Of a stretch of 6,183 bases of DNA, positions 1-5,488 are shown piece after piece. Below the pieces are notes generated by a model. That model worked only from the letters and a program-made list of their open reading frames with translations. It made no database searches and was not told the DNA's origin. Where the stretch lies: NCBI GenBank assembly GCA_026982835.1, contig JALSGI010000071.1:1-6183 (forward strand). The letters are read 5' to 3'. Positions within the stretch are counted from its first letter, which is position 1, and each line of letters opens with the position of its first letter. Both the position numbers and the translations under genes were made by a program. The DNA is from Planctomycetota bacterium (GTDB taxonomy: Bacteria > Planctomycetota > Planctomycetia > Pirellulales > S012-138).

Positions 1-695
1 ACGCCGAAGAAGTGGCCTTGATCCGGCAGGCGGTCCACGTGGCCCAGCGAGCCTTCCAGGCCACGGTGGCCACGCTCCGGGGCGATGCAAGTGAGCGTCA
101 GGTGGCCGCCGAGCTGGAATACACGATCCGCCGCCTGGGGGGCCAAGGGTGCAGTTTTCCACCGATTGTGGCCGTGGGGGCCAATGCCGCCTTGCCGCAT
201 GCTCCCGTGGGAGAAACGCGCATCGGCCAGGCCAGCGTGTTGCTGATCGACTGGGGAGCCCGCTGGCGGGGCTATGCCAGCGACTTGACCCGCACGCTGG
301 CCACGGGCCGGGTGCTGAAGCGGTTCGCCAGGGCCTACCAAGCGGTGCTGGAGGCCCAACAGGCGGCCATCCAGGCCATTGCTCCGGGCGTAGCTTGCAC
401 CCAGGTGGACCGGGCGGCCCGACGGGTGCTGGAAAAATACGGTCTGGGCAGGTACTTCACGCATAGCCTGGGGCACGGGATCGGCCTGAAGGTGCACGAA
501 CTGCCCCGACTGGCCCCCAAGCAACAAACCCCGCTGGCCCCCGGGATGGTGGTCACCGTGGAACCGGGGGTGTATCTGCCCGGACGGTTCGGCATCCGCA
601 TCGAGGACGACGTGCTGGTGACTCCCGAGGGGCGTGAGGTTCTGAGCACGTTGCCGCGGGATCTGGAAGAACTGGAGCTGCCCGCAATGGACTGA
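1..695 (+). CDS. M24 family metallopeptidase (Xaa-Pro aminopeptidase-like), C-terminal catalytic domain, 5' partial
   Basis: The protein is a pita-bread-fold metallopeptidase of family M24, most likely an Xaa-Pro aminopeptidase that removes N-terminal residues preceding proline in the cytoplasm. The reading frame is open to the left edge (first full codon at 3, reading AEEVALIRQA, a typical entry into the catalytic domain), so the start and the usual N-terminal creatinase-like domain lie outside. The GTG at 12 is internal, not a start. Counting from that codon, the five expected dinuclear metal ligands are all present: D80 and D91 (in LLIDWGARWRGYASDLTRT), H155 (HSLGHGIG), E184 (VTVEPGVYLP) and E198 (GIRIEDD). 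H63 (LPHA) and H162 (VHELP) match the catalytic histidines. The protein ends at a TGA at 693-695. Type I methionine aminopeptidase and prolidase share the fold; GHGIGLKVHE and GVYLPGRFGIRIEDD favour the Xaa-Pro group. The metal-site residues suggest an active enzyme. It converges on the receptor gene to its right. Confidence 0.93.
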   Translation, partial: AEEVALIRQAVHVAQRAFQATVATLRGDASERQVAAELEYTIRRLGGQGCSFPPIVAVGANAALPHAPVGETRIGQASVLLIDWGARWRGYASDLTRTLATGRVLKRFARAYQAVLEAQQAAIQAIAPGVACTQVDRAARRVLEKYGLGRYFTHSLGHGIGLKVHELPRLAPKQQTPLAPGMVVTVEPGVYLPGRFGIRIEDDVLVTPEGREVLSTLPRDLEELELPAMD

Positions 696-728
696 TCCGG
701 CAGGCTAACAAGCCGGCCTCGTTTCTTC

Positions 729-776
729 AAAACAAAAAACCAAGGCCGCAGCGGCTCGTAGAGAACCGCTGCGGCC
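729..776 (-). terminator. Rho-independent terminator of the TonB-dependent receptor gene
   Basis: A perfect 11-base-pair stem (744-754 with 766-776, GGCCGCAGCGG/CCGCTGCGGCC) begins 27 bases beyond the receptor stop codon. Read on the - strand, the stem is followed by a T-rich tract (complement of the A run at 729-739, broken by one G). The + strand side of the hairpin has no T run, so it is a terminator for the - strand gene only, although the hairpin may also slow transcription arriving from the peptidase gene. Confidence 0.88.
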
Positions 777-803
777 CGGTCAAGCGGCTCGAGATGCTCA
801 CGA

Positions 804-3209
804 TCAATAGGTCATGTCCAGGCTGGTGACAAAGCTCATTCCGGGAGCGTCGATTCGGGAGTACTTCACCCGGTAGAGCTTGTCGAAGAGGTTTTCCAGC
901 CCGATGGTCCACACAATCGAATCGGTCACATAGACCCCCCCGCGGAGGTTGAAGATGGTGTAGCCGGGGATCGACCCATCGGGCCGCAGCAGCGGGCTGG
1001 TTCGGTCCTGGGGGTCGATTTTGAAGGCGGGGTCTCGGGCCAATCGGGCAGGGCGGACGCGAGCGGAGCGGCGGACCATCCAGGCTTCCCCGGCAATCCA
1101 CCACCAGCGTTGCTCAGGATCGCGGGAGTTTTCCACGCGGATGCCGAACAGTCCGTTGACCGGGAACAGGAATCCCAGCGGTTCCTGGCTCCCCTTGTCG
1201 CGGCCGTCGAGCCAGGTAAAGTTGCCATAAATGGACACCGGGTAATCGCCGAACCAGCGGTAGGTCCACCGGCGGGGAAGATAGTAAGCCCCCTCGAACT
1301 CGATCCCCTTGGCGACGATCACGCCGGGAGCGTTGGACTTGACGAACACGCCTTCGTCCGGGTCCTCGACGCCGTCGCCGTCCACGTCGATGAAGGTGCG
1401 TCCGCCGAAAACACCGGGCTGGCTGATCACAGCGTCTTGCAATTCCGTATGGAAGAAGGTGATGGCGTAAGCCAGGTTCGGATAGGACCCATGAATCCCG
1501 GTTTCGTAGGTCCAGCTGGATTCGGGCTTCACGCCGGGCGAGGGCACATTGAAGCCGAAGGTGAACTGCCCGAATCGCAACAGGTCGTTCTTGTTCGGTG
1601 CCCGGAAGGCCCGGCCCACATGGACCACCCAGTTGACGTTTTCGGTTACATTCACCACGACTCCGATCCCCCCGGTCACGGCATCCGTAGTGGTATTGAG
1701 GTTGAAGTCGTCAATGGAGAGTTCCCCCAAGGCAATGGCATCCTGCACTTCGGAGGGGAACAGGCTCAAGGGCGGAGCGAAGGATTTGAGGGTAAACCGG
1801 TCCCAGCGCACGCCCGCGTCGATCCGCAACCAGTCGGTCATCTGCATTTCGGCCAGGAAGAACAGGGCCGGGTTGGTCCAGATGACATCCGGGTCCTGAG
1901 TGCCCCTGCGAGGATTCACCTGGAAGACGTCGTCCTGGTGGATGTGGAACCCATAGACGGCGCGGGTGTTCTGCGTCAGCCAGGTGCTGGCTTTGACGTC
2001 CACGCCCCAGGTCTTGTCGGCCTGATCGCGGTCCAGGGCGCCTTTGCGGAAAGTTTTCTGCAACTGGGCGTGCCAGTAGCCGGTGGCTTCCAGTTGCTCG
2101 ATCAGCCCCCAGTCGCGGGCGAAGTAACGCAGGCCGTACAGCTCGCGGTGGGTGGCCCGATCCTGCTCCGGCCGGTCGAAGCGCTTGCTTTCCGGGGCGT
2201 TGAACTCCTGGAAGAAGAACTGGATGCGGTGGTTGTACTGCAACAGGTAGTCGAACTGGCCGTCCCAGTTTTCCTCGCGCCAGGAGCTTGGCACTTGCAC
2301 TCCCCGCGGGTCGCCGGCCCGCAGGTCGTCGATATCACGCAACGAGCCGCCCACGAAGGCAAACATCCGCGGTGTGGCCAGGTAAAACTCCTGGCGGCCG
2401 CTGAGCTCCTGGTCCACCGTGGCCCAGCGACCATAAGAACGCGCCCCGATGCGACTCCCCCGGCGGGTGAAAATCGGCTCCTCGTTGGTAATCACGTTGA
2501 TTACCCCGCCGATGGCGTCGGAGCCGAAGAGCACCGAGCCGGGGCCGCGGATCACCTCGATGCGATCCACGTCCAGGGCGTCGATGTTTTGCAAGAACCC
2601 GTTGGGACCGCCAAACAACGAAGCGGTGTTTCGCCGCACGCCGTCGAAGGCGTAAATGACCCGGTTGCCGATAAAACCGCGGATAATCGGGGCTCCCCCG
2701 CGGTGGCCGGTCTTCTGGACCCAGATACCCGGCTTGTACCGCAGGGCTTCGGCCGGGGTTCGGGGGGCCCGCTCCAGCAGTTCCTGCTCGGTGACCACGG
2801 TGAGGGCCTGGGGGGAGTTGAAGATCGACTCGTCCACCAGTCCCACGCGAGGAATGGCTACTTGTTCTTCAATGAACGTAGGTGGCCGCACGGTCACTTC
2901 CACCACCGGCTCCTCGATTTCCACCGGCTGTTCGGGCTGTGGCTGGGCGTTCTGTGTTTCCGGCTGCAAGGCGTACCAGCTGCTGTAGGTGAGACGCCCT
3001 TGGCGGTCCGTAGGCACCGTTTCCGTAGAGGTATCCCCCCCGCTGGAAAGGACCGGTGCCTTTTTCTCCTCGGGGAACGAGGAGGAGGGGTGTCCCAGAG
3101 AATCTTGTGCCCAAGCCGGAGCACAAAAAAGCATTGCCCCGAAGAACCAAAGCCACACTTGTAAGCCAGGCAGCTCCTCGCCCCGGGCGGTGGACGTCGC
3201 TCCAGTCAT
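804..3209 (-). CDS. TonB-dependent outer-membrane receptor, possibly haem/haemoglobin-type
   Basis: An 801-residue ligand-gated outer-membrane channel that imports a scarce nutrient (typically iron-siderophore, haem or cobalamin) using TonB energy. The ATG at 3209 is supported by a GGGAGG ribosome binding site six bases upstream. Residues 1-34 form a signal peptide with a hydrophobic core (VWLWFFGAMLF) and an AWA cleavage site before Q35. A Pro/Gln/Glu-rich linker follows, then a likely TonB box near 99-107 (EEPVVEVTV). The plug spans about 125-245, with RGF at 177-179, DGVRRN at 189-194 and GPGSVLFGSDAIGGVINV at 222-239. The rest is a 22-strand-type barrel ending in LENLFDKLYR (771-780) and a terminal aromatic Y801, as the family requires. 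FRAP at 535-538 followed by a GVKPESS segment, and DGVRRN in the plug, recall haem/haemoglobin receptors. That substrate is inference: no transport partners or Fur-like box are visible. An EF-hand-like acidic loop occurs at 608-619. Identification as a TonB-dependent receptor is near certain. Confidence 0.95.
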   Translation of the reverse strand: MTGATSTARGEELPGLQVWLWFFGAMLFCAPAWAQDSLGHPSSSFPEEKKAPVLSSGGDTSTETVPTDRQGRLTYSSWYALQPETQNAQPQPEQPVEIEEPVVEVTVRPPTFIEEQVAIPRVGLVDESIFNSPQALTVVTEQELLERAPRTPAEALRYKPGIWVQKTGHRGGAPIIRGFIGNRVIYAFDGVRRNTASLFGGPNGFLQNIDALDVDRIEVIRGPGSVLFGSDAIGGVINVITNEEPIFTRRGSRIGARSYGRWATVDQELSGRQEFYLATPRMFAFVGGSLRDIDDLRAGDPRGVQVPSSWREENWDGQFDYLLQYNHRIQFFFQEFNAPESKRFDRPEQDRATHRELYGLRYFARDWGLIEQLEATGYWHAQLQKTFRKGALDRDQADKTWGVDVKASTWLTQNTRAVYGFHIHQDDVFQVNPRRGTQDPDVIWTNPALFFLAEMQMTDWLRIDAGVRWDRFTLKSFAPPLSLFPSEVQDAIALGELSIDDFNLNTTTDAVTGGIGVVVNVTENVNWVVHVGRAFRAPNKNDLLRFGQFTFGFNVPSPGVKPESSWTYETGIHGSYPNLAYAITFFHTELQDAVISQPGVFGGRTFIDVDGDGVEDPDEGVFVKSNAPGVIVAKGIEFEGAYYLPRRWTYRWFGDYPVSIYGNFTWLDGRDKGSQEPLGFLFPVNGLFGIRVENSRDPEQRWWWIAGEAWMVRRSARVRPARLARDPAFKIDPQDRTSPLLRPDGSIPGYTIFNLRGGVYVTDSIVWTIGLENLFDKLYRVKYSRIDAPGMSFVTSLDMTY

Positions 3210-3215
3210 GGCTTT

Positions 3216-3221
3216 CCTCCC
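3216..3221 (-). promoter_or_regulatory. Ribosome binding site of the TonB-dependent receptor
   Basis: GGGAGG on the - strand lies six bases before the ATG at 3209-3207. It fixes this ATG as the start, even though the resulting signal peptide has an unusually long and weakly charged N-region (residues 1-17, with only one Arg and two Glu). Confidence 0.85.
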
Positions 3222-3242
3222 TGAGTTGCAAACACTTCCACG

Positions 3243-3271
3243 GGTACCAAGCCGTACCTTCCAGGACGGCT
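3243..3271 (-). promoter_or_regulatory. Structured leader with two mutually exclusive hairpins upstream of the receptor
   Basis: About 33-62 bases upstream of the receptor start codon, the - strand can fold in two competing ways. Hairpin A pairs AGCCGT with ACGGCT (3266-3271 with 3250-3255) and continues with CCT/AGG around a three-base loop and one bulged T. Hairpin B pairs GGTAC with GTACC (3254-3258 with 3243-3247) around a six-base loop and uses part of the same strand. The pairing is seen directly in the sequence. A regulatory role, and even inclusion in the transcript, are inference. I could not match it to a known riboswitch, and neither a cobalamin-riboswitch core box nor a Fur box was found nearby. 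Confidence 0.35.
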
Positions 3272-3590
3272 GAGACGCTCTGCCCCTTGCATCGTCCCCC
3301 TTCTAGGGGAAAGTTTGCACCGACTGGAGCGACCGTTCCGGTTGAGCTAGTTTGCCCAAATGCTCAAGGGGTAGGGAGGGGCACAGCTATTTGATTCCAG
3401 GAGCGAAGAAGGAGTTATTCCCCGAGGGCGATTCGGCAGGCAGAAGTGTGCGGTTGCGTCCCAAGCAAGCAGAGCATGCAAAGGCCGCCACCTTCTACGG
3501 AAACAAAAAACCGACCCTTTCCCCCTGTACGTGTTTAGCGTGCCAGTACAAGACGGAGTGTTTCCAGAGCAAAAAGAAGTTGATTTTTGT

Positions 3591-3679
3591 CCGGCGAGCC
3601 CCGGGCTTTAGCCCGGGGAGAGCCGAACAAACACCAGTGTGTTGACCTTCTCCGCCAGCTGAAGCTGGCGGCTCGCCGG
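3591..3679. repeat. Pair of inverted REP-like palindromic units (BIME/MITE-like element)
   Basis: Two 31-base units face each other: 3591-3621 on the + strand and 3679-3649 on the - strand, separated by 27 bases. Both start with CCGGCGAGCC, contain an 8-base-pair perfect stem with a four-base loop (3599-3618 with loop TTTA; 3652-3671 with loop TGAA on the + strand), and end in GGAGA. The heads form a perfect 10-base outer inverted repeat (3591-3600 with 3670-3679). A third small palindrome, AACAC-CAGT-GTGTT at 3630-3643, sits almost exactly at the centre. TTGT occurs at both borders (3587-3590 and 3680-3683), possibly a target duplication. The architecture matches REP pairs moved by REP-associated tyrosine transposases in other bacteria. 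That assignment is inference, since no second copy lies in this window. Confidence 0.75.
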
Positions 3680-3819
3680 TTGTAAGAATAAACGCTTATT
3701 TACACCTCGTGCGGAAGCGTCGAACCAACAGTGTGCTAGCTGGCTAAACACGTACTTCCCCCTGGGGAAGGATCGGCCAAGCAATTTCTTCAGCACATTT
3801 TTCAGCACAAAGTCGTGGC

Positions 3820-5175
3820 CTAGTCCCACCACCAGTGCTCGCCCTGGTGTTCGGCCCGAGCACGTAGCAGGGTCATCTTGGCATCCACCTGGCCCTTCTC
3901 CACCAGCGGCCAGACGTTCAGCTCCACTCCGCCGGAGGCGCTGACGATCCAGGAACGGCCCTTTTTGATCACGGCCGCCTGGGTGGCCACGCGGCGTGGC
4001 ACGTCGAACTCATCCAGGCCCAGTTGCTTCTCGTCCAGCAACATCGAGATGTCCAGGCCCGCCTTCTGGTCCAGGCCGTGCCGCACGATCAGCGCCCCGA
4101 CCACCGTAATGTCCATCAGGTTGCGCAGTTGGCCGAAGATGGGCCGACGGCGGCTCAGCTGGTCGAAGTGAGCTGTCATCAGTTCGGCCCAGCGTTGGGC
4201 CACAGGGCTGGTGCGCCCCGTGCCCTGCTTGCGTCCCAGGGCCGTGTCCTCGGTGAGCACCTTTACGCCGGGGCCTTCCAGTTTCCAGGCCAGGCCATCG
4301 GGGCTTTGTTTGAGGGCTTCGTAATGCGGGGCCATCCACCACCGCGGCGTGGCACTTTCGCCGCGGACGTTGCGAGCCCGACGCAGCAGTTGCAAGTAGC
4401 TGGGCAACCCCTTGACCGGCGAACGATCCAGCCCCATGGCCAGCCGCTTCATGGCGTAGTCGGCGGCGACCATCCGCCGGGCGTAGTCGGTGGTGGGGGA
4501 AACGCCGCGGATGATGATCTGCTGCAAGCCCAGTTCGCTCTCGATCCGCCGCACCACCGCCGGGCTGAACCGCGGCCGGGAAGCCAGCAGCCGCTGCAAC
4601 CGCTGAAGTCCTTCCTGGGTGGGTTCGATGGAGCAGCTGATCAACTCGCCCCGGCGAGCCGATCGGGCCGCCGCTCGCAGGGCCACCAGCAGATGGTCCA
4701 GTTGGAGGATGGGCGCCCCGGTCTCCTTGCCCACGACGAATCCTTGCTGGTTGACCGTGATCGGTTCGGCCGGTCCGGCCAGGACGATGTCATTTTCTTC
4801 CGGATAGACGAACACGTACTGGATGCGGGTCAAACCGGCCAGGTAGGCCATCTCCTCGGTCACCAAGGGCATTTGCACCTTGGCCCGCCGGGCGGCGATG
4901 GCCTCCTGCAGCCGCCGCAGGGAGATTTTCCGTAGCGGCGAGGCCTGGTTCAGAGACGAAGGAAGCCGTTGAAGAGCTTGCTGGCGGACTTGGACGACTT
5001 TCTCGGTCTGATCCACGGTCGCCATTTTTAGCACACCGTCGGTGTCGATCGTTACGCCGCCCACGGCCCCGGTCCGAACCACCCCAGCCCGCATGTTCCA
5101 GGCGGCAAGCCCCACCCCCAGCACAGCCAACATGGCAGCCAGCGGCCAGCGGACAGCACTTGGAAACACTCGCAT
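3820..5175 (-). CDS. Exported DUF1598-type protein, planctomycete-specific family, function unknown
   Basis: A 451-residue protein of no known function. I take the ATG at 5175 as the start: AGGAG sits seven bases upstream and the product then begins with a signal peptide or membrane anchor (MRVFPSAVR followed by WPLAAMLAVLGVGLAA). A GTG 51 codons further up gives a longer frame, but it has no clear ribosome binding site and would bury the signal sequence. Recognisable family blocks, in order: GGVTIDTDGVLKM (39-51), YVFVYPEENDIVLAGPAEPI (120-139), APILQLDHLLVALR (about 154-167), SCSIEPTQEGLQRLQ (about 180-194), then the most conserved stretch at 224-264 with DYARRMVAADYAMKRLAMGL and GLPSYLQLL, followed by RWWMAPHY (278-285) and a C-terminal SASGGVELNV (about 412-421). 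From memory these match planctomycete DUF1598 proteins; the family name is established, its role is not. The body has no further membrane segment, so it probably sits in the periplasm, free or tethered. The protein ends in EHWWWD. It appears to be transcribed alone. Confidence 0.85.
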   Translation of the reverse strand: MRVFPSAVRWPLAAMLAVLGVGLAAWNMRAGVVRTGAVGGVTIDTDGVLKMATVDQTEKVVQVRQQALQRLPSSLNQASPLRKISLRRLQEAIAARRAKVQMPLVTEEMAYLAGLTRIQYVFVYPEENDIVLAGPAEPITVNQQGFVVGKETGAPILQLDHLLVALRAAARSARRGELISCSIEPTQEGLQRLQRLLASRPRFSPAVVRRIESELGLQQIIIRGVSPTTDYARRMVAADYAMKRLAMGLDRSPVKGLPSYLQLLRRARNVRGESATPRWWMAPHYEALKQSPDGLAWKLEGPGVKVLTEDTALGRKQGTGRTSPVAQRWAELMTAHFDQLSRRRPIFGQLRNLMDITVVGALIVRHGLDQKAGLDISMLLDEKQLGLDEFDVPRRVATQAAVIKKGRSWIVSASGGVELNVWPLVEKGQVDAKMTLLRARAEHQGEHWWWD

Positions 5176-5488
5176 TTTCGCTCTCCTGTGGATACCAGGA
5201 CCAGCCCAGCGAGACCTGGTGCGCCTCTTCTCTCCAGGCAAGTAGTGAACCACGAACGGGCAGCCAGAACTCGCAACCAGACAGGACACACGATAGGACC
5301 GTATGGTGGGGAACGCTTCCTTCCCCACTCTCTCATCTCAAAGCTAATTGCTTTCGGGGGTAAAAGCAAGGAAACTTTGTGCCAGGAACAGCCCGAGGGC
5401 CGCTTTTGCCCGGGTGCGGGTTGCGATACCCTGGGCCGAGTCGGAATCCCCCACGGAGAAATCCACCCCTGCAAGCCGAGTATGGCCG
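5176..5488. other. Divergent intergenic region with a palindrome at 5306-5328
   Basis: This space must carry the promoters for both flanking genes, which point away from each other. The clearest structure is a perfect 8-base-pair inverted repeat, GTGGGGAA (5306-5313) with TTCCCCAC (5321-5328), separated by seven bases. It could be an operator or part of the leader of the - strand gene. A smaller repeat, AAAGC-TAATT-GCTTT, lies at 5340-5354. A weak - strand promoter candidate (TTGCTT at 5369-5364 and TAGCTT about 17 bases on) overlaps that repeat, but its match is too poor to call. No terminator or coding sequence is evident. Confidence 0.5.
5183..5187 (-). promoter_or_regulatory. Ribosome binding site deciding the start of the DUF1598-type gene
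   Basis: AGGAG on the - strand, seven bases before the ATG at 5175-5173. It favours the shorter 451-residue product over the 502-residue extension that begins at a GTG at 5328. Confidence 0.8.

Larger units (their letters stand above)
3210..3819. other. 610-base intergenic region between the two - strand genes
   Basis: No convincing gene is present. The part near the receptor (3210-3420) should hold its promoter and leader, but I see no confident -35/-10 pair. The middle (about 3420-3580) shows nothing I can assign. The 89-base palindromic repeat is at 3591-3679, followed by an A/T-rich imperfect hairpin at 3682-3703 (GTAA and ATAA pairing with TTATTTAC across a two-base bulge, ACGC loop). 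A G/C-rich hairpin at 3755-3770 (CTTCCC/GGGAAG) lies about 50 bases past the stop of the gene at 3820 and could help end its transcript, but it lacks a proper T tract. Short open frames here run through the palindromes and have no family resemblance. Confidence 0.6.

Noticed and set aside
697..728. Possible + strand terminator for the peptidase gene (CCGGC and GCCGG stem followed by CCTCGTTTCTTC)
   Set aside because: The stem is only five base pairs with a ten-base loop and the T-rich tail is interrupted. It may act weakly but does not meet the usual pattern.
1110..3164. 684-codon open frame on the + strand, antisense to the receptor gene
   Set aside because: The - strand protein has a signal peptide, plug, barrel and terminal aromatic residue. 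The antisense product is low-complexity, rich in Gly, Val, His and Glu, with no family resemblance, as expected from GC-rich codon bias.
3210..3420. Cobalamin riboswitch or Fur box upstream of the receptor
   Set aside because: I looked for the conserved cobalamin core boxes and for a GATAATGATAATCATTATC-like palindrome on both strands and found neither.
3352..3645. 97-codon + strand open frame in the intergenic region, with a CxxCxxC-like cysteine cluster (CTCLACQYKTEC)
   Set aside because: Its last third is a translation of the palindromic repeat, it has no ribosome binding site, and nothing resembles a known family. The cysteines alone are not enough to call a gene.
3789..3809. Direct repeat TTCAGCACA at 3789-3797 and 3801-3809
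   Set aside because: Only two 9-base copies 12 bases apart; too little to call an iteron array or CRISPR-like structure.
3608..3832. 74-codon - strand open frame downstream of the DUF1598-type gene
   Set aside because: It overlaps the 3' end of that gene and runs into the repeat element, with no ribosome binding site and no recognisable motif.
4024..4935. 303-codon + strand open frame opposite the DUF1598-type gene
   Set aside because: Gln/Gly/His-rich shadow of a strand with a ribosome binding site, signal sequence and conserved family blocks.
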